A stretch of DNA of 64,000 bases from Ammoniphilus resinae (GTDB lineage: Bacteria; Bacillota; Bacilli; Aneurinibacillales; RAOX-1), in NCBI RefSeq assembly GCF_017873965.1, contig NZ_JAGGKT010000002.1, positions 534,312 to 598,311 on the forward strand. The letters are read 5' to 3'. The notes beneath the pieces were generated by a model. It made no database searches, was not told where the DNA came from, and worked only from the letters and a program-made list of their open reading frames with translations. Shown in pieces: positions 53,961 to 62,232 of this stretch (position 1 is the first letter of the stretch; every line of letters begins with the position of its first letter). A program made the translations under genes and the position numbers.

Positions 53961-54095
53961 AATAAGCGGAGTATTTCCGCCTATTCCCCTTGAAAGCATC
54001 TAAAATCGAGATTATTTCAAGATTAGACGGAAAAACTCCGCTTATTTTCTTAAAAGTAGTTACATGTTTGAAATTAAGCGGAAGTTCTCCGCTTA
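53961..54095. repeat. Cluster of three GCGGA/TCCGC palindromes
   Basis: Units at 53961-53985 (AATAAGCGGA..TCCGCCTATT), 54021-54047 (GATTAGACGGA..TCCGCTTATTTT) and 54073-54095 (TTAAGCGGAAG..TCTCCGCTTA). Same family as 15867-16053. They lie between the 100-residue protein gene and the convergent SDR gene. Confidence 0.8.
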
Positions 54096-54120
54096 GATGG
54101 ACCGATAGTTCTGATCCGTC

Positions 54121-54885
54121 TTACCAAGCGACCCAACCACCATCAACTGGTAAAGTATGTCCAGTCACAAAGTTAGACATATCCGATGCTAAGTAAAGCG
54201 CTGCACCAGCAACATCCTCTGGTTGTGCCACTTTTCCCATAGGGATTCGGCGAATCACATCGTCGTAGAATTCTTTATCCGCTAAAATGGGTTTCGTTAA
54301 TGGAGTTTCAACAAAAGTAGGAGCAATGGAATTCACCTGGATATTATAAGGAGCCCATTCGATTCCCAAAACTTTTGTTAATTGCACCACTCCACCTTTA
54401 CTTGTACAATAAGCTGCCCGCTTATATAAACCAACAAGCCCCATCTGTGATGCAATGTTGATAATTTTCCCGTTGCCTTGCTTGACCATGTGTTTGCCTA
54501 CTTCTTGACAGCAGAAGAAAAGGCCTTTCTGGTTCAAGTTCATGACGCGATCCCATTCTTCTTCGGTTACATCCAAAGCATAATTCAGGACATTTGTTCC
54601 TGCATTGTTAACAAGTATATCTATTCTTCCAAAACGCTCTATAACTTTGCTAACCATATTCCGAATATCAGAGACATTGGAGGCATCTGAAACCACGGTA
54701 AATACCTCGACATCAGGATAGGATTCCTTTAGTTTTGCTTCCGCATCTCTTAATGCCTCTTCTCTGCGCGCTGTAATTGCCACCGAACATCCGGAATTAC
54801 AGTAGGCTTCCGCAATAGAAAAACCGATTCCCGCACTTCCTCCAGTAACCAACGCCACTTTTCCTTGTAAATTTATCTTTTGCAT
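54121..54885 (-). CDS. Short-chain dehydrogenase (gluconate 5-dehydrogenase-like)
   Basis: A 254-residue classical SDR. TGGSAGIG (14-21), NNAGTN, catalytic Ser in IINIASQMGLVG, and YCTSKGG (Tyr-x3-Lys), followed by IAPTFVETPLT and a C-terminal GHTLPVDGGWVAW. The family resembles gluconate 5-dehydrogenase and other polyol/sugar-acid SDRs. Start at 54885 has AAAGGACGG upstream. Last gene of gntR-dctP-NIPSNAP-SDR operon. With an orphan TRAP binding protein, it may act on a sugar acid. Confidence 0.9.
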   Translation of the reverse strand: MQKINLQGKVALVTGGSAGIGFSIAEAYCNSGCSVAITARREEALRDAEAKLKESYPDVEVFTVVSDASNVSDIRNMVSKVIERFGRIDILVNNAGTNVLNYALDVTEEEWDRVMNLNQKGLFFCCQEVGKHMVKQGNGKIINIASQMGLVGLYKRAAYCTSKGGVVQLTKVLGIEWAPYNIQVNSIAPTFVETPLTKPILADKEFYDDVIRRIPMGKVAQPEDVAGAALYLASDMSNFVTGHTLPVDGGWVAW

Positions 54886-54913
54886 GGTTTCCCGTCCTTT
54901 TTTTATCTGCGTT

Positions 54914-55228
54914 TTATTTAATCGGTGAAAAGTTTGCTGCATTCATTAATTTTGATTCCTGCTTCAATAGCATTGGAAACGCCTTCGGAATAAAGTTTTC
55001 AAGCCATTCTGGATCACTGTAAAGAGCCTTTCTCTGCTTTGCGCGTTCATCAAGGCTTTCCCATTCCCAAATATGGACGATTTGATTTAATTCACCAATC
55101 TCAGTATAAAAGAATCCTATTAATTTTTGGTACTTAGAAATAATAGGGTAGCCAACTTCCTCAAAGTGCTTAAGATATTCATTTAAGTATCCTACTTGAA
55201 TGGTATATGTCCTCATTTCATAATACAT
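54914..55228 (-). CDS. NIPSNAP family protein
   Basis: A 104-residue NIPSNAP-type ferredoxin-like-fold protein: MYYEMRTYTIQVGYLNEYLK, GYPIISKYQKLIGFFYTEIG, LNQIVHIWEWESLDERAKQR. AGGAGTG lies before ATG at 55228. Such small proteins are often found in catabolic operons and may bind or process small molecules. It lies between dctP and the SDR gene (28 bases). Confidence 0.88.
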   Translation of the reverse strand: MYYEMRTYTIQVGYLNEYLKHFEEVGYPIISKYQKLIGFFYTEIGELNQIVHIWEWESLDERAKQRKALYSDPEWLENFIPKAFPMLLKQESKLMNAANFSPIK

Positions 55229-55254
55229 AGAAATCACTCCTAACATTGATTTGG

Positions 55255-55286
55255 AAAGGACAAGCTCCGTATAGAGCCCGTCCTTT
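55255..55286 (-). terminator. Stem-loop after the orphan dctP
   Basis: AAAGGAC and GTCCTTT close a stem with an inner GCTC/GAGC pair, 8 bases after the dctP stop. As with the stem after the dctP at 49458, it may reduce read-through or protect the dctP message. Confidence 0.6.
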
Positions 55287-55293
55287 TAGTTTT

Positions 55294-56331
55294 TTATGAG
55301 TTTCTAATCTTATTAACGATCTCTTCGCCAAAGGAATTTTTCTTGTAGAATTCATCATAGATACCTTTGGTCGCATCAATCATTTGATTCTTAAAGTTTT
55401 CATCTGGAACAATAATCTCCAAGCCCTTTTCTTTTAAGAATTCTTTATCTTTGGCTTCATTATCCCTATATAATTGCCACTCATATGCAGCAGACTCCGT
55501 CATGGCATCCTGAACTACTTTCTGTTGCTCAGGTGTTAACCCATCCCAGAATTTCTTGTTCATAATAATGTTATGTGGTAAAAAGATGTGATTGGATTCT
55601 AACACATGGCTTTGAACCTCATACCAAGCATTAGCCCGCAACGTAGCATATGGGTTATCTTGTCCATCAACAACATGTTGTTCTAAAGCGCTGAAGACTT
55701 CGGAAATTGGCATCGGCGTTACCGTTGCACCAAGTTCTTGACCTACTGCAATCATTTGTGGAACGTTTGGCATTCTCACCCTATATCCTTTGAAATCCTC
55801 TATTTTTTCAAGCGGTTTGTTGCTAGAGAAGACTCGGAATCCATTGATTCCATATCCCAGCAATTTCACACCCGTATTTTCTTCAATTTGCGCAGCAATC
55901 TCTTGTCCAATTTCGCCTTTTAAAACAGTTTGCGCATGATCAAGATCCCTAAACAGGAAGGGAAGGCTTAAAGTCGATACCTTCGGTACTTCAGGCTCGA
56001 TAATAGCGGAGATAATGGCAACTTCCAGGGTTCCGGCACGAACACTGTCATACATTTGTTCCTCTCCACCCAACTTACTGTTGGAATAGATGTCTACCTT
56101 TAATGTACCATTTGAATTTTTCTCAACTAAAGTTTTAAACTTTTCATTCAGGGCAATATTAACCCCATGATCATCAGCATACCAGTTCGCAACCTTGATC
56201 GTTTTGGTTTCCACTTTTGGTGCAGAATCGGAACCCTCTGCACTTCCTTCTGATGTACTAGAGGCACACCCCGCTAGTAACATGGAACTGGACAAAGCAA
56301 GACCTAAAACACCTGCTGTTAATTTTTTCAT
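55294..56331 (-). CDS. dctP: TRAP solute-binding lipoprotein DctP, orphan
   Basis: A 345-residue DctP binding protein. Lipobox LLAGC (Cys22), KTIKVANWYADDHGVNIAL, IYSNSKLGGEEQMYDSVRAG, FKGYRVRMPNVPQMIAVGQE with the conserved Arg, and FSALEQHVVDGQDNP. No DctQ/DctM follow. The gene is after gntR and before NIPSNAP and SDR genes. It must use membrane subunits from another locus or be a remnant of a larger set. Confidence 0.92.
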   Translation of the reverse strand: MKKLTAGVLGLALSSSMLLAGCASSTSEGSAEGSDSAPKVETKTIKVANWYADDHGVNIALNEKFKTLVEKNSNGTLKVDIYSNSKLGGEEQMYDSVRAGTLEVAIISAIIEPEVPKVSTLSLPFLFRDLDHAQTVLKGEIGQEIAAQIEENTGVKLLGYGINGFRVFSSNKPLEKIEDFKGYRVRMPNVPQMIAVGQELGATVTPMPISEVFSALEQHVVDGQDNPYATLRANAWYEVQSHVLESNHIFLPHNIIMNKKFWDGLTPEQQKVVQDAMTESAAYEWQLYRDNEAKDKEFLKEKGLEIIVPDENFKNQMIDATKGIYDEFYKKNSFGEEIVNKIRNS

Positions 56332-56378
56332 ATGACTCTCCCCTTTTTTCTCTTATATGTTTTGAATCACTTGTAACC

Positions 56379-57083
56379 TTAGACGAAATCGATAACTTGT
56401 CTTTTTACGTTTTCTAGATGGTGGATGAGTAGTTGCCTTGCTTTTTCAGGATTTGCCTCATTTATCGCTTGAAAGATTTCTATGTGTTCCTGTAGTACAA
56501 CTTTCGGTTTCCCAGGAATAAGCATGGCCTCTGATCGTGCGGCTTGAAGTCCATCTATACAAGCTTCCGAAATCATGCGAAGTGTGGTAACCATCATTGA
56601 ATTATGGCTTGCCTCCACAATGGCCATATGAAAATCATAGTCTTCCTGAGCGGCGACTTGATTCGTACAGACAGAATTCTCCAACCGTTCAAGCGCTTGT
56701 TTTATATTTTCCAGGTCCTGTTCATTTCTTCTTTCAGCAGCAAAGAAGCTAGCTTGTCCCTCAAGACTTTGACGAAGTTCCAACAATTCCAACAGATCTG
56801 TTCTTTCCTCGCGAAAGGTTGCGTTTAAAAGGCGGAAAAGTTCTGCTTGAGAATTCTGCAACAGAAAGACGCCTTTACCAGACTGAACTTCCACTACTCC
56901 CTTAGCTTCAAGAATACTAAGCGCTTCTCTCACCGTTCCTCTAGAAACATTTAGCGAACTTGCTAACTCCCTTTCCGAAGGGAGCTTGTCGCCTGGTTTA
57001 ATGATACCGTTTTCAATGGAATCCTTAATTCGCTCCACGATAATATCTGAAACCCTTTGCTTCTTAATCGGTGCATAATCCAT
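56379..57083 (-). CDS. GntR family (FadR/FCD) regulator of the dctP-NIPSNAP-SDR operon
   Basis: A 234-residue GntR regulator: wHTH (GDKLPSERELASSLNVSRGT, VREALSILEAKGVVEVQSGK) and FCD domain (LELRQSLEGQASFFAAERR, EDYDFHMAIVEASHNSMMV). A perfect TGGT-N3-ACCA operator lies 32 bases before the start. Same type as the regulator at 50625 but divergent in the ligand domain. Confidence 0.92.
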   Translation of the reverse strand: MDYAPIKKQRVSDIIVERIKDSIENGIIKPGDKLPSERELASSLNVSRGTVREALSILEAKGVVEVQSGKGVFLLQNSQAELFRLLNATFREERTDLLELLELRQSLEGQASFFAAERRNEQDLENIKQALERLENSVCTNQVAAQEDYDFHMAIVEASHNSMMVTTLRMISEACIDGLQAARSEAMLIPGKPKVVLQEHIEIFQAINEANPEKARQLLIHHLENVKRQVIDFV

Positions 57084-57114
57084 ATCAGTCCCCCCTTATG
57101 GTCAGGTGGTTAGC

Positions 57115-57125
57115 TGGTAAGACCA
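57115..57125. promoter_or_regulatory. FadR-type GntR operator before the second gntR
   Basis: TGGTAAGACCA, TGGT-N3-ACCA, 32 bases upstream of the gntR start at 57083. Confidence 0.7.
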
Positions 57126-57276
57126 TCCAACCGATTGATTTAATTATAGCAAAAGACAGATAGGGTTTTCAATAGCCAATTATTAAAATCTTATATAAGT
57201 CCCTGCTAACTGTGAATTTTTATTCAATTTAGAAGAGGTGTATACAAAAAAAGAAGGTTATTATCCCTCCTGTTTG

Positions 57277-58059
57277 TCAAAGCAAGCTATCTTCTTTCAG
57301 ATACTTAATAGGTACGGCTAGCCCCACTATTCCCTCTTGCCCAGGTTGCTCGACAGTAGCAAAAACGACAGCGATCACCTCGCCCGCCTGATTAAATACG
57401 GGGCTTCCGCTGTTTCCTTTATAAATTGGCGTTTTGATCATCAAAACAGGTTTGGCAATTCCTTGCACATCAACCATTCCCAAGATCTCGCCCTCATTAG
57501 CGATTAAAGGAAAACCAAGTGGATTCCCAATAAAGTAGACTTTTTCTCCCTTTTTCCAAGAATAATCATAATTTGGTGTCAGTGTGGCAAATCCTTCACC
57601 GTCCACCTTAAGGACCGCTAAATCTAATTCAGGGATTGCAGTTTGCACCTTGGGAATCTGTGTAGACCCATCGGCAAAATGAAGGTAAAGGCCTTCTGCA
57701 TTTTCAATCACATGATAATTCGTAACCACAATACCAGTAGAATCAATGGTAAATCCAGTTCCTTTGCGGTCCAAACCAACGACCGATACGACAGCCTGTT
57801 TCTTTTTACTAATCTCCTCATTTTGATAGAGGTGGTAGGAAGTACGAAGGAATTCCACCGCATTCCACTGGATCATCGCCGGCCAAAAAGTTAATATATT
57901 TAAGAATAGGGCTATCACTACAAGAACCGTCACCCCTCGGGTTATCCGTTTCTTCCACCGCGACCTTTTTACCCGCATTTCTTCCCATTCATGCTCTTCC
58001 TGATCTACCAAATCCCAGTCTGGCTCACTATATTCTTCCTCTTTCCGCTCATCCGTCAT
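57277..58059 (-). CDS. Membrane-anchored trypsin-like (HtrA/S1C type) serine protease without PDZ domain
   Basis: A 260-residue protein. Acidic N terminus (1-30), one transmembrane helix (about 42-60), then a trypsin-like protease domain with a full catalytic triad: His116 (VTNYHVIEN), Asp146 (PELDLAVL) and Ser217 (YKGNSGSP). No PDZ domain follows, so it is shorter than HtrA/DegP. The protease would face the outside of the membrane if the N terminus is inside. Possible role in envelope quality control or signalling. Divergent from recQ. Confidence 0.9.
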   Translation of the reverse strand: MTDERKEEEYSEPDWDLVDQEEHEWEEMRVKRSRWKKRITRGVTVLVVIALFLNILTFWPAMIQWNAVEFLRTSYHLYQNEEISKKKQAVVSVVGLDRKGTGFTIDSTGIVVTNYHVIENAEGLYLHFADGSTQIPKVQTAIPELDLAVLKVDGEGFATLTPNYDYSWKKGEKVYFIGNPLGFPLIANEGEILGMVDVQGIAKPVLMIKTPIYKGNSGSPVFNQAGEVIAVVFATVEQPGQEGIVGLAVPIKYLKEDSLL

Positions 58060-58185
58060 GGCTATACACCCATTTCCCCCTCATTTTGGAATCCTCTTAA
58101 AAAGTATCTTAGCATAAAACAAGGGGGAAAAATTCCTGTTAAAATGTTACGATAGATAAAGAAGTACAAATAAAGGATGAATCCC

Positions 58186-60006
58186 ATGCTTAACAAAGCT
58201 CAGAAAATACTCGAACAATTTTTTGGATATTCTTCATTTCGTGCAGGTCAAAAAACAGTGATTGAGAATCTCTTGCATGGCCACCATACCCTTGCTACCA
58301 TGCCAACTGGCGGAGGGAAATCGCTCTGTTATCAAATTCCCGGACTGGTTTTAGACGGCACAGCATTAATCATTTCCCCTTTAATATCCCTTATGAAGGA
58401 TCAAGTGGATAGCTTACTCACACTCGGTATTTCTGCAACATACATAAATAGCTCGCTCGAATCGAAAGAGCAAATAGAACGATTAAAACAATTAAAAGCG
58501 GGCGCCTTTAAATTTGTCTATGTAGCACCCGAGCGCTTCGAGTCCTATGAATTTATCGAAGCCCTGCAAGCGATCAAAATTTCGTTAATTGCCTTTGACG
58601 AAGCACACTGTATTTCCCAATGGGGCCATGACTTTCGTCCAAGTTATCGATCCATCGTTCCCAATCTAAGAAAGCTTCGGCAACAACCTGTTAAGGTTGC
58701 GCTTACCGCTACGGCCACCGGAGAGGTCATTGCTGACATTCAGGAACTCTTGCACATTCACCCGAAACATCTAGTTAATACCGGATTCGCCAGGGAGAAC
58801 CTACACTTCCACCTGGAAAAAGGGGTAAATAAAGAAGATTTCTTATTAAATTATGTCCGTTCACATCCTAAGGAATCTGGGATCATTTATGCTCCAACAC
58901 GAAAAATAACGGACCGAATCTACCAATTATTTGTTGATAAGGGAATTCAAACTGCTCGTTATCATGCTGGTTTAGCTGAGAGTGAACGACAGCTTGCACA
59001 AGAACTGTTTATTCGCGATGAAGCCCCGTTAATGGTAGCAACCAACGCCTTTGGTATGGGGATCGATAAATCCAACGTTCGTTATGTGATACATTACTCC
59101 CTGCCAATGAATATTGAAGCCTATTACCAGGAGGCGGGACGTGCCGGACGCGATGGTGAACCAAGTGATTGCTACTTGCTGTTTTCTGCCCAAGATATCC
59201 AACTGCAGAAATTTCTTATTGAACAATCCCAAATGAACGAGGAGAAAAAAGAAAGGGAGTATGCCAAATTACAGGATATGGCGAATTACGCCTACACCCG
59301 TCGCTGCCTTCAACGTTATATCCTTGATTATTTTGGTGATGAAAAGGGTGAAGAAAATTGCGGCCGCTGCAGCAATTGCTGTCAAGAGGGGGAATTAAAA
59401 GATCTCACCAAAGAAGCCCAAATGATCCTGTCCTGTGTGAAACGAATGGGCGAACGGTTCGGGGTTTCCCTTACGGCAAAGGTATTAAAGGGTTCCAAAA
59501 ACCAAAAAGTATTGGAGTTTGGGTTCCAAAATCTAAGCACCTACAATTTGCTCCCCCACCTGACAGAGAAGGACATTACCAATCGGATCAATTATCTTGT
59601 GGCGGATGGATATCTTTCGATTCAGGATGCTAAGTTTCCAACCTTGAAACTGACACCGTTGGCCTACGATGTATTAACCGGGAAAGCGGAGGTTTGGGTG
59701 AAAGTAAAAGCTAACGAAGCCGCAAAAGATGCGAGTCATAACGAGGAATTATTCGATATATTACGCGGACTGCGAAAACAAATCGCAACGAAAAAGAATC
59801 TTCCACCTTATCTTATTTTCTCCGATGTCAGCTTAAAGCAAATGGCTCAGGTTCTTCCTGCACACCCTTGGGAAATGCTAAATATCTCTGGGGTCGGAGA
59901 AAAGAAATATGAGCAGTATGGGGAAATCTTTTTACAAACGATTCAGCAATTTGTTGAGGAACAGGGGATTGCAAAAAATCATGGTACGGCTACATCACTT
60001 CCATAA
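58186..60006 (+). CDS. recQ: ATP-dependent DNA helicase RecQ
   Basis: A 606-residue RecQ helicase. Walker A TGGGKSLCYQ (41-50), DEAH (138-141) with QWGHDFRPSY, motif VI QEAGRAGRDGEPS, then the RQC zinc site (CGRCSNCC) near 385 and an HRDC domain at the C terminus (LPPYLIFSDVSLKQMAQVLP, LNISGVGEKKYEQYG). Start 58186 gives an AAAGGA spacing of 8 bases. ATG at 58177 overlaps the ribosome site. Unwinds recombination intermediates. Confidence 0.95.
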   Translation: MLNKAQKILEQFFGYSSFRAGQKTVIENLLHGHHTLATMPTGGGKSLCYQIPGLVLDGTALIISPLISLMKDQVDSLLTLGISATYINSSLESKEQIERLKQLKAGAFKFVYVAPERFESYEFIEALQAIKISLIAFDEAHCISQWGHDFRPSYRSIVPNLRKLRQQPVKVALTATATGEVIADIQELLHIHPKHLVNTGFARENLHFHLEKGVNKEDFLLNYVRSHPKESGIIYAPTRKITDRIYQLFVDKGIQTARYHAGLAESERQLAQELFIRDEAPLMVATNAFGMGIDKSNVRYVIHYSLPMNIEAYYQEAGRAGRDGEPSDCYLLFSAQDIQLQKFLIEQSQMNEEKKEREYAKLQDMANYAYTRRCLQRYILDYFGDEKGEENCGRCSNCCQEGELKDLTKEAQMILSCVKRMGERFGVSLTAKVLKGSKNQKVLEFGFQNLSTYNLLPHLTEKDITNRINYLVADGYLSIQDAKFPTLKLTPLAYDVLTGKAEVWVKVKANEAAKDASHNEELFDILRGLRKQIATKKNLPPYLIFSDVSLKQMAQVLPAHPWEMLNISGVGEKKYEQYGEIFLQTIQQFVEEQGIAKNHGTATSLP

Positions 60007-60007
60007 G

Positions 60008-60035
60008 ATAGAGCAGGCTAGAATGCCTGCTCTAT
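60008..60035. terminator. Hairpin between recQ and the GDYXXLXY gene
   Basis: ATAGAGCAGGC and GCCTGCTCTAT, a perfect 11-base stem with a 6-base loop, between two convergent genes. T-runs are short. Confidence 0.75.
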
Positions 60036-60042
60036 TGCATCT

Positions 60043-60813
60043 TTATTTCCTTTCGGCGATGATCTCTCCTGTTTTGGCATCTATAGCCACTTGAACCGCT
60101 TCTCCCATTTTTGATGGCGAACCTTTTTCAAACTTCACCACTTCCAGGAGCCAAACTGGGCGTTCCTGGTTTTCGTACCGATTGGTCAGTTGGGTAAAAT
60201 TGACCTCTACGGCAATCCCTTTTTCTTTATAAAATTCAAAGACACGATCTCGCGCCTCCCACTCCGTCATCACATCGTTGGCAATAAAGGTTAAACTGGA
60301 TAAATTTTGACCCCAGGAGGCTACCTTAACGATGACGTCAAATTGTCCCCGCTTATTCTCCAACTCCTTCCCTGTACCCTCTGGCACATAATATCGTTCA
60401 AACCCATAAAGAACGTGAAACGATTGAAGGGGTGAATCTTCTTGTAGCTGTGGATCCCATTGACGGGTGACAAAATTGACTCTTCCTTTCACCACTTGTT
60501 CGTCTTCCTCCATTACTGATGGTTTTTCTAAAGAGGCAGACACTAGCTGATGATAATCTCCTTCTTTTTTAAGTAAAACATAGACTGTATCCCCTTCTTT
60601 CGGAGGACGCTTCCCTTTAAATTGCGAAAGGTGAATTTCACTAATCTCATAGTTAAGCGTTACATAATCCCCATAAAACAGGTCTCGCGGGTCCACGGGG
60701 GCTGTTTTTAAATGAACTTCTTCCCCATACCATTCCACTGCATAGTGTGAAATAGCCATCCCAAGCAATACCAACACTTGAAGGAAGATGATCGCAATAA
60801 ATTTCCTCAGCAT
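60043..60813 (-). CDS. GDYXXLXY-domain membrane-anchored protein
   Basis: A 256-residue protein with one N-terminal transmembrane helix (about 5-23) and an extracellular part carrying DPRDLFYGDYVTLNYEIS (GDYVTLNY at 48-55), the marker of GDYXXLXY proteins. Further on are typical domain repeats such as YYVPEGTGKELE. It follows a DUF2157 gene by 2 bases, a pair seen in many Bacillales. The C-terminal MGEAVQVAIDAKTGEII looks like a PepSY-like edge. Function unknown. Start 60813 has GGGGGGGAAT before it. Confidence 0.85.
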   Translation of the reverse strand: MLRKFIAIIFLQVLVLLGMAISHYAVEWYGEEVHLKTAPVDPRDLFYGDYVTLNYEISEIHLSQFKGKRPPKEGDTVYVLLKKEGDYHQLVSASLEKPSVMEEDEQVVKGRVNFVTRQWDPQLQEDSPLQSFHVLYGFERYYVPEGTGKELENKRGQFDVIVKVASWGQNLSSLTFIANDVMTEWEARDRVFEFYKEKGIAVEVNFTQLTNRYENQERPVWLLEVVKFEKGSPSKMGEAVQVAIDAKTGEIIAERK

Positions 60814-60815
60814 GT

Positions 60816-62009
60816 CTATTCCCCCCCTTTCGTCATCCAACGGTCTCTCCTGCGTAAAAGCCAGTGGATGACAAACAGCATTATGCCGCCAAGAAGAAAG
60901 AACAACGATTTATCCAGGAAGTCCCAGGCCAGTTGAATATATCCTAAGAAACAGCTATACATAAACAAAATGACGCCCATTTTCGACTTCCAGCGATGCT
61001 CTTCTTGATCGCCGTAATAGATCAAAAGAAGAGAAAAGACGAATAAAATCAAAAGGTATAAAAGATCCCCAAAGGGAAGATAAAACATCGGTAAGAACAA
61101 GACCACTGGGACAAGCTTGCCTTTTTCCCAACCACTTTTGTATACAGCAAGAATCAATAGTCCTAAAAATAAAATCATATAGGCAATCGGATTAGCTAAG
61201 AAATCGGTATGATCACGCACATCGCTTTGTGCGAACACCATAACCGATGCAAAGATCACTCCAAACGTATGGGACCAGAAAAGAAATCCCCCGGCCACGG
61301 ACCTTTTCTCCAATAAGAGCCCTACAGCGTAAAAACCGATGGGTATAATACTCAACCAGGACCATGCGATATCATTGCTAAAGATCAAAAATACTATCTG
61401 AATACCTAGCAGAAAAGATAATAACCAACCAACCAAGGAATGTAAGGTTGACCATGCGTAGATACCTAATCCAAATAAAGTAAGTACCAAGATCAACCAA
61501 CTTGCTTCCCCAAAGGAAACCATCGCATAAACCTGACCGGTGAATAAAATCACGGCGGTGATAAAGTAAAAAAAATTTCTGCGATATAAGTACAACATCC
61601 CCAAGCCCGCTAAAGCCCAAATGGCAAACACCCGAGCATCATAGGCAATCAAATGAAACATTTGTCCAATGAGAATCATGCTGGCACCGAAGGTGACAAC
61701 CCCTAATCCTAACAATCCTTGCCCAACCCAGGGATGACCTTTGCGGTATAAGGTAAACCCTGCTGAATAAAAGCCGAGCATCGTGATTAAAAGAATAACG
61801 AATCTTGTGATTTGCGACATCCCATCCCAATTGGATGCCACAAAGGTCAGTAAACTTAGTCCTACCAAGATTGATGCAAAAATCGGCAAAAAAGAAATCA
61901 TACGATGTTGTTCAGGATATAATTGTAAAATTTTCTCGTATTGTTCGTGGGTAATTATTTCCTTGTCAACCCATTCTAGGCCTTCTCGCCGAAGCCATTT
62001 CTGTGACAT
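60816..62009 (-). CDS. DUF2157 polytopic membrane protein
   Basis: A 397-residue protein: a short N-terminal soluble segment (MSQKWLRREGLEWVDKEIITHEQYEKILQ in part) with the DUF2157 signature, then about 12 hydrophobic helices rich in Leu/Ile/Phe. It is coupled to the GDYXXLXY gene, which partner proteins usually are. No enzymatic motif. Function unknown. Confidence 0.88.
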   Translation of the reverse strand: MSQKWLRREGLEWVDKEIITHEQYEKILQLYPEQHRMISFLPIFASILVGLSLLTFVASNWDGMSQITRFVILLITMLGFYSAGFTLYRKGHPWVGQGLLGLGVVTFGASMILIGQMFHLIAYDARVFAIWALAGLGMLYLYRRNFFYFITAVILFTGQVYAMVSFGEASWLILVLTLFGLGIYAWSTLHSLVGWLLSFLLGIQIVFLIFSNDIAWSWLSIIPIGFYAVGLLLEKRSVAGGFLFWSHTFGVIFASVMVFAQSDVRDHTDFLANPIAYMILFLGLLILAVYKSGWEKGKLVPVVLFLPMFYLPFGDLLYLLILFVFSLLLIYYGDQEEHRWKSKMGVILFMYSCFLGYIQLAWDFLDKSLFFLLGGIMLFVIHWLLRRRDRWMTKGGE

Positions 62010-62116
62010 TGTGATCCCACCTTTACCTTTTCGTTTAACGAATTGATCTTACCTTTCATTCTACAGATTTCCATCAATTACAAAAGTACCAACTTTTTTT
62101 GGTACCCCCGAAAAGC

Positions 62117-62218
62117 GGTCAGACCCCAGCCCAAATTGGTCGAATATAAAATGAGGCTACCTTGCTACATACCGTTCATTTTAAATGGATTCGACCAATT
62201 CCGACTAGGGCCTGTCCC
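62117..62218. repeat. REP/MITE-like palindromic element, copy 2
   Basis: Inner arms AATTGGTCGAAT (62134-62145) and ATTCGACCAATT (62189-62200) are perfect 12-base inverted repeats. Outside lie GGTCAGACCCC on the left and AGGGCCTGTCCC on the right, imperfect partners. Same nested plan as copy 1 at 8867-8958. Confidence 0.6.
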
Positions 62219-62232
62219 AATTAATAGATAGT

